Of a DNA stretch of 5,371 nucleotides, positions 1-5,371 are shown in pieces (position 1 is the first letter of the stretch; each line of letters starts with the position of its first letter). A model generated the notes under the pieces. It was not told where the DNA came from. It saw only the letters and a list, made by a program, of their open reading frames with translations, and ran no database searches. The stretch covers positions 1 to 5,371 of the forward strand of contig JANXVS010000486.1 in NCBI GenBank assembly GCA_025351555.1. Reading direction: 5' to 3'. The DNA is from Pseudomonadota bacterium (lineage in GTDB: Bacteria; Pseudomonadota; Gammaproteobacteria; Xanthomonadales; Rhodanobacteraceae). A program made the position numbers and the translations under genes.

Positions 1-1
1 C

Positions 2-2719
2 TTCACCTTGCCGCTGGCGATCAAGTTCTTTCTTGGCTCGGCGTTTCTGATTGCGCTGGCGGTCGGTACCGCCATCATCGTCACCTACATCGAAGGCGGT
101 CGCATTGCGCAGCGTGCCGTTGATAGCGCGCTGGCGACCAGCGGTGCGGTGCAGAAGGAATTCGAGCAAAGTCGCTTGGAAGAATTGCAGCTGAAGGTGC
201 AATTGATCGCCGCCGATCCGAGTACGGCCAAGTATGTTTCGCAGGCCGGTGGCGCCAGCAGCAACCTGCCGGGCCTGAGCGAAACCGCGGAGTCCGATAC
301 CAAGTCGATCCCGGATTTGCTCAAGGAGCGCCAAAGCCAATATGGTTTTGATCTGGGTATCGTGCTCGACTCCAAGGGTATCGTGCTGGGACGCAGCGAC
401 CAGACCGAGGCATTCAAGGAATCCCTGGCCGAGGATGCGCTGGTAAAGCCCGCGATCGAGAAGGCTTCACCCTTCAGCGGCTACTGGCGTCAGGGCAACA
501 AGCTTTACCAAGCCGCGATCATGCCGTTGACGCAGGATCAGGATCTGGTCGGCTTCCTGCTGGTGGCGCGCAGCGTCAACGATGAATTGAGTCGTCAGGT
601 GGCCAAGGTCAGTGGCGCACAGATCGCGTTCTGGTTGCCGGCCGGCAAGCAGCTGCAGCTGGTCGCCAGTTCGCTGGATGAAGCCGGCGGCAAGGCCTTG
701 CAGGAAGCCATGATCGCGCAAACGCCCGATGTGGTCGCGGCGGTGGCGGCCGGGCACGGCATCGCGCGCGTGCCGCTGCGTTTTGCCGGACAGGAATGGA
801 GCGCGCAACTGGTGCCGACCGCGAGCGAAGGCGAGGGTAGTCTGGGCGCCGTGCTTGCGCTGACCTCGACCGACAAGATTGCCGCGAGCTACCGCGATAT
901 TCTCAATTGGGTCGTGATCGGCGGCCTGCTGTCGATGGTGGTCGCGCTGCTGCTGTCGTATCTGCTGGCCAAGGGCATCTTGCGCCCGGTGCGGAAAATG
1001 GCGCTGGCCGCCGAACAGGCCGCAGCGGGCAATTACAAGACGCAGATCGGCCTTACCGGCAGCGACGAGTTCGCGCGACTGTCGCGCGCATTCGATTCGC
1101 TGCTGTCGGATCTGCGCGAGAAAAGCGATATCGAGGGTTACGTCGGCAACCTCTCGCGATTCCTGCCGGATCCCGCGCGCGAGCAGGTACAGCCGTCGCC
1201 GTCGCGGCCGCAGATTGCGCTGCCCACGCCCCAGCCGGCGCGGCGCGAAACCTTGAGTTTGCTCGGTATCGAATTCCGCGATCTGATACTAGCGGATGAA
1301 GCGCCGGAACTGGCGCTGGCCCGCTTCGGTCGCGTCGCAGCGACGGTGGATGCCGCAGCACGCAGCGCCGGGGCGAGTGTCTGCCAGGTTTCCGGATCAC
1401 GTTTCGTTCTCGGCTTCGCTGGTGATCAGCGTTGGGCATCGGCGCTGCGGGCGCTGGCGTGGATGCGCGAACAGGTTCATGCCGATGGTTTCGCATCGCC
1501 CGCAGCGGCCCTGGTTTCCGGCGTGCTGGTGCGCGGCGGCGTGCAGGCCGGTGACGGCATCCGCGAAGCCTTGCTGGGAACGGCGATGCTGCATCTTGAC
1601 CGGCTGTTGCCTGAAGCCACGGCCGGGCAAGCCCTGCTCACACGCCAAAGTGGCGAGGAAATCAAGGCGACGATGGGCGAAAGCCGGCTGACGGTGGCGA
1701 CGGGTGCGGCGAGCGGCAAACGCTTCTATGCCTTGTCCGAAACCGCGCTGGCTGACCTGCCCGCGCCGTCAGCGCCGGTCGCGCCTGCCATCGCCGATAG
1801 CGAGGCGCCCACTGTGATACCGAGCAGCGTGACCCCGAGCATGGCGGCAGCGGCCGAGAAGACGCCGCTGCGCATGACTAGTCGCACGCTCGCGCTGGAT
1901 GCCGGCAGCATCTTCGGCGGCCGCTACCGGATTCTTTCGGAACTGGGTTCCGGCGGCATGGGCGTGGTCTACAAGGCACATGATCTGGATCTGGACGATG
2001 TGGTCGCGCTGAAGATGCTCAAACCTGCTGCCTTGGTCGACAGCGAACATCTGGATAGGCTCAAGAGCGAGATCAAGCTGGCGCGCAAGATTACACACCC
2101 GAATGTGTTGCGCACGTTCGACTTCGGCGAGGTCGAGGGGCATCCGTATATTTCGATGGAATATGTGCGCGGACTGACTTTGCGCTATCTGCTCAATGAA
2201 ACCCAGCGCATTCCCTATTCGGCCGGACTGCGCATCGCGCGCCAGCTATGCGCGGGGCTGGCCGCGGCGCATGAGGTTGGTGTCCTGCATCGCGACATCA
2301 AGCCGGAAAACCTGATCCTGGAACAGACCGGCAACGCCAAGCTGATGGATTTCGGCATCGCCCGGCCGATTCGCCGTGCCGAGCCGGGACACACGCAGCC
2401 CGGCACATTCCTGGGTACGCCAAACTATTCACCGCCCGAGCAATTGGCCGGCGACGACCTGGATCAGCGCGCCGATATCTATTCCAGCGGTGTGCTGATG
2501 TGCGAGATGTTCTGCGGCAGATTGCCATTCAGCGGCAGCAACACGATGGAGATTTATCTGGCCCAGATGCAGCAGGCCCCGATCAAACCGTCCGAGCACT
2601 GGTCGGAGATTCCGCCCATGCTTGAAGCGATCATCCTGCGCTGCCTGCAACGGCGTCCAGAAGATCGGTATTCATCAGCGATCGATTTGACCCAAGCACT
2701 TGCGCAACTTAGGGCTTGA
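2..2719 (+). CDS. Transmembrane sensor Ser/Thr protein kinase (Cache-like sensor, HAMP, pseudo-cyclase, Hanks kinase), 5' partial
   Basis: Likely an inner-membrane receptor kinase that phosphorylates Ser/Thr on cytoplasmic partners. The frame is open to the window edge (F-T-L before PLAIKFF), so the TTG at position 8 is probably internal and the true start lies upstream. Residues are numbered from that TTG. TM1 is about 5-27. A periplasmic region, 28-296, looks like two Cache/PAS-like lobes (about 100-195 and 203-292). TM2 is about 300-324 and HAMP about 325-375, with conserved Pro327. Residues 414-578 resemble a class III nucleotide cyclase but lack its metal-binding Asp residues. An Ala/Pro-rich linker leads to a complete kinase, about 640-903: glycine loop GSGGMG 647-652, Lys669, Glu688, HRDIKPEN 761-768, DFG 781-783, PPE 809-811, Asp823 and Arg887. 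The activation segment carries Thr796, Thr800 and Thr804. A porin-like gene and an FHA gene follow on the same strand. The kinase call is near certain; the sensed signal is unknown. Confidence 0.95.
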   Translation, partial: FTLPLAIKFFLGSAFLIALAVGTAIIVTYIEGGRIAQRAVDSALATSGAVQKEFEQSRLEELQLKVQLIAADPSTAKYVSQAGGASSNLPGLSETAESDTKSIPDLLKERQSQYGFDLGIVLDSKGIVLGRSDQTEAFKESLAEDALVKPAIEKASPFSGYWRQGNKLYQAAIMPLTQDQDLVGFLLVARSVNDELSRQVAKVSGAQIAFWLPAGKQLQLVASSLDEAGGKALQEAMIAQTPDVVAAVAAGHGIARVPLRFAGQEWSAQLVPTASEGEGSLGAVLALTSTDKIAASYRDILNWVVIGGLLSMVVALLLSYLLAKGILRPVRKMALAAEQAAAGNYKTQIGLTGSDEFARLSRAFDSLLSDLREKSDIEGYVGNLSRFLPDPAREQVQPSPSRPQIALPTPQPARRETLSLLGIEFRDLILADEAPELALARFGRVAATVDAAARSAGASVCQVSGSRFVLGFAGDQRWASALRALAWMREQVHADGFASPAAALVSGVLVRGGVQAGDGIREALLGTAMLHLDRLLPEATAGQALLTRQSGEEIKATMGESRLTVATGAASGKRFYALSETALADLPAPSAPVAPAIADSEAPTVIPSSVTPSMAAAAEKTPLRMTSRTLALDAGSIFGGRYRILSELGSGGMGVVYKAHDLDLDDVVALKMLKPAALVDSEHLDRLKSEIKLARKITHPNVLRTFDFGEVEGHPYISMEYVRGLTLRYLLNETQRIPYSAGLRIARQLCAGLAAAHEVGVLHRDIKPENLILEQTGNAKLMDFGIARPIRRAEPGHTQPGTFLGTPNYSPPEQLAGDDLDQRADIYSSGVLMCEMFCGRLPFSGSNTMEIYLAQMQQAPIKPSEHWSEIPPMLEAIILRCLQRRPEDRYSSAIDLTQALAQLRA

Positions 2720-2759
2720 TTTTTCATAAAGTTGTGGCGCATTCTTGAAGCAAGTTCGC

Positions 2760-2766
2760 GAGGTGG
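2760..2766 (+). promoter_or_regulatory. Candidate ribosome binding site that could favour TTG 2774 for the porin-like gene
   Basis: GAGGTGG lies 7 bases before an in-frame TTG at 2774 and 19 bases before ATG 2786. The ATG itself is directly preceded by a run of G (2781-2785), which is too close for normal pairing. By spacing the site suits the TTG start, which would add four residues (M-H-W-G) before the signal peptide. By codon preference ATG 2786 is better. Both starts leave the signal peptide intact, so the choice does not alter the functional call. Confidence 0.35.
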
Positions 2767-2785
2767 CGCGTGGTTGCATTGGGGG

Positions 2786-3880
2786 ATGTCCTTGCTTAAG
2801 TTCTACTGGATTGCGTTGTTTTGTGCGGCCGCGAGCAGCAGTGTGCTCGCTGCCGCGAACGATCCGCTGACGGTGCCGCCGGACGAAACCGCGGCCTCGT
2901 CGTGGTCGTGGTTTGGCGATGCCATGCTGCGCGAAGATCACGTCACCGGCATTCCACGCGCGGACAGTTCGCTGCAGCGCACGCTTGGGCGCGCACGTCT
3001 CGGCGTGAATTACGATCCGATCCCAGCCCTGGAATTTGGCGCCGCGCTCAAGCTCGCCGCGTCGAGTGATGACAACTCCCAGGATCGCAGGAACAATTAC
3101 AACGAACGCAGCAACGACGTCGCCCTGGATCAGTTGTTCGTACGCTGGCATCTGACGGAAAACACTTCGCTGCTCGCAGGAAAATCCACGTTCCCGCTGG
3201 AACTGTCACCGCTCGTGTGGGATCAGGATTTGCGGCCCATCGGCATCAGCGGCCAGACCTCGTTTGTGCCGGCCGAGCTGGATCGAATCGGGCTAGTCGC
3301 AGGTTATTTCACCGGCAACCTGCCCTATGGCGACGATTCGCGCATCGGCGCGGTACAGGCATCCTATCGCTGGCACGAGGGCGCACCGACCAGTGCGAGT
3401 GTACTTTTGTCGTATCTGGATTTCTCCAGCCTGCGGCAGCTGACCCTGCAAGGGTTGGCGCGCACCAATCGCCATGTTGGCAGCCAGCTCATCAGCGACT
3501 ACCACCTGCTTGATCTGCAATTGGTCGGGCGCATGCACCCCGGCGGCTGGCCACTGGAAGCGCGACTTGATCTTTTGCGCAATCTGGGTGCCGATGCCGA
3601 CCGCAACGGCGCACGCCTGAGCCTCGTATTGGGCGACAGGACCCAGCCGCACAGTTGGGAATTCGGTCTGGCCGATCAGCGCATCCAGCGTGAGGCGGCG
3701 ATGGCTGCTTTCAATTCGGACGATTGGTGGTTTCACAGCTGGTCGCGCGGCATCATGCCCTGGGTCGCCTACGGATTGGATGCTACCTGGAGCGTGCGCC
3801 TGGCCGCGTTTCACGAAATGCGTGACGAGGTAGATCATTACACCAACCGCATTCTGCTGGATGTATACGCACGGTGGTAA
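2786..3880 (+). CDS. Putative outer-membrane beta-barrel (porin-like) protein
   Basis: Predicted 364-residue secreted protein, probably an outer-membrane barrel. From ATG 2786 it begins with a typical signal peptide: Lys5, a hydrophobic core at 6-16, and a likely cleavage after VLA (residue 22) or after the Ala run at 22-24. The mature part has many alternating polar/hydrophobic stretches typical of beta strands, and no transmembrane helix. It ends in Trp with hydrophobic residues at alternate positions before it (Ile, Leu, Val, Ala), the usual BAM-recognised C-terminal strand. Motifs such as LDQLFVRW, LLAGKSTFP and LVWDQDLRPIG resemble the loosely defined 'putative porin' proteins (Porin_5-like), although it is shorter than many of those. 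Substrate and pore activity cannot be read from sequence. It starts 66 bases after the kinase stop and may be co-transcribed with it. An alternative start is TTG 2774. A lipoprotein is unlikely because Phe precedes Cys13. Confidence 0.85.
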   Translation: MSLLKFYWIALFCAAASSSVLAAANDPLTVPPDETAASSWSWFGDAMLREDHVTGIPRADSSLQRTLGRARLGVNYDPIPALEFGAALKLAASSDDNSQDRRNNYNERSNDVALDQLFVRWHLTENTSLLAGKSTFPLELSPLVWDQDLRPIGISGQTSFVPAELDRIGLVAGYFTGNLPYGDDSRIGAVQASYRWHEGAPTSASVLLSYLDFSSLRQLTLQGLARTNRHVGSQLISDYHLLDLQLVGRMHPGGWPLEARLDLLRNLGADADRNGARLSLVLGDRTQPHSWEFGLADQRIQREAAMAAFNSDDWWFHSWSRGIMPWVAYGLDATWSVRLAAFHEMRDEVDHYTNRILLDVYARW

Positions 3881-3907
3881 AGTCGCTGCGGCGCGCGTGC
3901 GCTGCTG

Positions 3908-3916
3908 TGTTACATT
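3908..3916 (+). promoter_or_regulatory. Weak extended -10 promoter-like element before the FHA gene
   Basis: TGTTACATT fits the extended -10 pattern (TG, one base, then a hexamer matching TATAAT at four of six positions). A start site near 3923 would give a leader of about 24 bases before ATG 3947. No recognisable -35 hexamer exists at the right distance, where the sequence is a GC-rich run at 3884-3900. This could allow separate transcription of the FHA gene, but a chance match is quite possible. Confidence 0.2.
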
Positions 3917-3946
3917 CACTCAATCGAGAAGTGACCGCGTCCACTC

Positions 3947-4813
3947 ATGCGCCTGTACTTTCCGAACAAAGAAAATGCCGATGTGCTGATTGCAGCGGGT
4001 GATACCGCAATCGGCGCAGCATCCGACAACGCGGTCGTGCTACAACGACCGGGTGTGGCTGCGCATCATGTCAGTCTCGGCGTGCATGAGCGCAGCATGG
4101 TGCTCAGTGTGCTCGACGCGCAGGCGCGCACGCACGTGAACGCGCGGCCCGTGCGTGAAAAGGCACTGCTGCGTCTGGGCGATGTCGTCAGCCTGGATAC
4201 CGTGCAATTCATACTCAAACCCGATCGCGACGACAGTATTCGCACGAATGTGCCGTCGCAAAAATCGATGCCGCCGCAAGCTGCGCCGGAGCCTGAAAAT
4301 TCAGCGACGCGTCTGCGCCTGGTGCCACCGAAGGTCGTGCTGCGCGGCGTGTCTGGCAGCTATTTCGGCAAGATCATTCCGGTGCGTGGTCGTCTGGTGA
4401 TCGGGCGCGGCAGCGAGTGCGATCTGATCCTGGACGAAGCGGAGATGTCGCGCCGGCACGCCGTCATCGAGAATGCCGGCGACGGTATTTTTCTGCGCGA
4501 CTTGGGTTCGGCGAACGGCACCTTCGTCAATGGCGTGCAGGTCCGCGATGCTGTGTTGCATCCGGACGATCAGATTGCGTTCGATCGCAACCGGTTCCTG
4601 CTCGAGGCCCCGGGCTTGCCGACGCGCGAAGAGGTTCTGGCTTCCTCGGATGAGGCGCCGAACATCACCCAGACCATGCAGGCGATACGCATGCCCGAGC
4701 CGCCGCGGCGCGCGCCGGTTGACGAGCGCAACCGCAACGACATCTGGTGGCTGATCGGTGCAGCGGCGTTGATCGGGCTGGGCTTGGCGGTGCTACTGTT
4801 CGTGAAGTTCTAA
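3947..4813 (+). CDS. Tail-anchored protein with two FHA domains (first one degenerate)
   Basis: A 288-residue phosphothreonine-reader protein, probably held on the cytoplasmic face of the inner membrane. Residues 129-220 form a canonical FHA domain: GRGSECD at 153-159, SRRH at 168-171 and the GSANGTFVNG loop at 187-196, which together contain the Arg, Ser and Asn that contact phosphothreonine. Residues 1-93 look like a second, diverged FHA fold (IGAASDN, AAHH, HVNARPV, LRLGDVVSL). Here the key Arg and Ser are both Ala (Ala24, Ala38), so phosphopeptide binding is doubtful. Pro/Ala-rich linkers flank the second domain, and the later one contains Thr241 and Thr243 (NITQTMQ). Residues about 266-288 form one C-terminal hydrophobic helix ending VKF, consistent with a tail anchor. 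The start is supported by an in-frame TGA at 3932 with no start codon between; the only ribosome-site-like sequence (GAGAAG, 3926-3931) is weak and distant. The nearby kinase is the obvious candidate writer, by inference. Confidence 0.92.
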   Translation: MRLYFPNKENADVLIAAGDTAIGAASDNAVVLQRPGVAAHHVSLGVHERSMVLSVLDAQARTHVNARPVREKALLRLGDVVSLDTVQFILKPDRDDSIRTNVPSQKSMPPQAAPEPENSATRLRLVPPKVVLRGVSGSYFGKIIPVRGRLVIGRGSECDLILDEAEMSRRHAVIENAGDGIFLRDLGSANGTFVNGVQVRDAVLHPDDQIAFDRNRFLLEAPGLPTREEVLASSDEAPNITQTMQAIRMPEPPRRAPVDERNRNDIWWLIGAAALIGLGLAVLLFVKF

Positions 4814-5371
4814 GGCTGCACTGGCGCCAAACCGCGGAAACGCTTCCACGGCACGCGCCACAACATCAGCACGCCAAGCACACCCAGATAAATCGCCGGT
4901 TCACGGTGATCGGCTTTGACCAGCCACATGAAGTGCAGCACGCCGAGCAAGGCGGAAATGTAGACCAGCCGGTGCAATTGCTGCCAGCGCCGACCGAGCC
5001 GGCGCATCATGCCACGGGTTGAAGTGATCGCCAGCGGAATCATCAGCAGCCAAGCGGTAAAGCCGACCGTGATGTAGGGGCGCTTGGCGATTTCTCCCAG
5101 CAGCTGCGACCAGAAACCACCCAGATCGACGACGACATAAATCGTGAGATGCAGGGTGGCGTGGAAAAACGCGAACAGCCCGAGCATGCGTCGGAAACGG
5201 ATGGCCTTGTGCCAGCCGGTGATGCGGCGCAACGGCGTGATCGCCAGCGTCGCCAGCAGAAAGCGCAGGGTCCAGTCGCCGCTGCGATGTTCCAGTTGTG
5301 CAACGGGATCGGCGCCTAGCGCGCCATGGGCGACATCCCACGCCAGATGCGCCAGTGGCAGCAGGCATAGC
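4810..5371 (-). CDS. msrQ: MsrQ, haem-binding membrane subunit of the MsrPQ methionine sulfoxide reductase system, 5' partial
   Basis: MsrQ (formerly YedZ) passes electrons from the quinone pool through haem to the periplasmic molybdenum enzyme MsrP, which repairs oxidised methionines in envelope proteins. The visible 186 codons match the family closely: HRSGDWTLRFLL, TPLRRITGW, RFRRMLGLFAFFHATLHL, KRPYITVGF, AITSTRGMMRRLGRRW, LHRLVY and GVLHFMWLVKAD. The three histidines expected as haem ligands are present: His in ATLHL (codon 5149-5151), in LHRLVY, and in GVLHF (codon 4933-4935). Several hydrophobic helices span the protein. The frame runs off the window end with no stop. The family is usually a little over 200 residues, so about 15-25 N-terminal residues are probably missing. 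A TTG at 5230-5232 is internal, because conserved sequence continues upstream of it. msrP usually sits next to msrQ and would be expected beyond the window end. The stop codon overlaps the stop of the convergent FHA gene. Confidence 0.95.
   Translation of the reverse strand, partial: LCLLPLAHLAWDVAHGALGADPVAQLEHRSGDWTLRFLLATLAITPLRRITGWHKAIRFRRMLGLFAFFHATLHLTIYVVVDLGGFWSQLLGEIAKRPYITVGFTAWLLMIPLAITSTRGMMRRLGRRWQQLHRLVYISALLGVLHFMWLVKADHREPAIYLGVLGVLMLWRVPWKRFRGLAPVQP

Noticed and set aside
8..10. TTG at position 8 as the start of the kinase gene
   Set aside because: The frame stays open to the window edge and the hydrophobic TM1 begins almost at once, with no ribosome binding site visible. 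The gene is more likely truncated by the window.
1053..1496. 147-codon antisense frame inside the kinase gene
   Set aside because: Arg/Pro/Ala-rich shadow frame opposite a continuous multi-domain protein.
2716..2745. Promoter in the 66-base gap before the porin-like gene (TTGATT with CATTCT at 18-base spacing)
   Set aside because: Only four of six and three of six consensus matches; no better than chance in this gap.
2744..2754. Small inverted repeat CTTG-AAG-CAAG in the kinase/porin gap
   Set aside because: The stem is only 4 bases, does not extend and has no T run, so it is neither a terminator nor a credible operator.
2822..2824. Lipoprotein signal (Cys13) in the porin-like protein
   Set aside because: The residue before Cys is Phe (ALFC), which does not fit a lipobox, and a signal peptidase I site follows at VLA/AAA.
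2675..3151. 158-codon open frame on the - strand across the kinase/porin junction
   Set aside because: It overlaps two well-supported genes in antisense, has low-complexity basic composition and no domain signal.
3881..3900. GC-rich run after the porin-like gene as a terminator hairpin
   Set aside because: Only about 4 base pairs of self-complementarity and no following T tract.
3293..3919. 208-codon open frame on the - strand opposite the porin-like gene
   Set aside because: It lies fully antisense to a convincing signal-peptide/barrel gene, its translation shows no recognisable domain, and long antisense frames are expected in GC-rich DNA.
5230..5232. TTG at 5230-5232 (complement) as the start of msrQ
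   Set aside because: Translation upstream continues family-like sequence (HRSGDWTLRFLL, TPLRR), so the start lies beyond the window end.

Overview
The window reads as chromosomal DNA of a GC-rich Gram-negative bacterium. Direct evidence is an outer-membrane beta-barrel protein with a signal peptide and a C-terminal aromatic residue, and an MsrQ-type haem membrane protein. The style of the proteins (alanine-rich linkers, a cyclase-like/kinase fusion, MsrQ) suggests a gammaproteobacterium of the Xanthomonadales/Rhodanobacteraceae kind. That placement is an inference from family resemblance, not a measurement.

Layout: three genes lie on the + strand, followed by one convergent gene on the - strand. 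(1) 2-2719 is a large transmembrane Ser/Thr protein kinase whose N-terminus is cut off by the window start. Its order is TM1, a periplasmic Cache-like sensor, TM2, HAMP, a degenerate nucleotide-cyclase-like domain, a linker, and a complete Hanks-type kinase at the C-terminus. (2) 2786-3880 is a secreted outer-membrane beta-barrel protein resembling putative porins. (3) 3947-4813 is a protein with a degenerate FHA-like domain, a canonical FHA domain and a single C-terminal membrane anchor. (4) 4810-5371 (complement) is MsrQ, the haem-binding quinol-oxidising subunit of the periplasmic methionine sulfoxide reductase MsrPQ. Its first residues lie beyond the window end. The FHA and msrQ genes converge and overlap by 4 bases at their stop codons.

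How the genes may work together: the first three look like a small envelope signalling locus. The kinase would sense a periplasmic cue and phosphorylate threonines in the cytoplasm. The FHA protein, held at the inner membrane by its tail, would read phosphothreonine. The porin-like protein may be an output or simply a co-transcribed envelope protein. The kinase/FHA pairing is well founded in family knowledge, but the link to the barrel protein is inference. MsrQ belongs to a separate, oppositely oriented unit for repair of oxidised periplasmic methionines.

The intergenic gaps are short (66 and 66 bases) and hold only weak promoter-like sequence. I saw no RNA genes, mobile elements, CRISPR arrays, large repeats or convincing terminators. 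The most unusual item is the kinase architecture, with what appears to be a catalytically dead cyclase fold between HAMP and kinase, together with the two-FHA tail-anchored partner.
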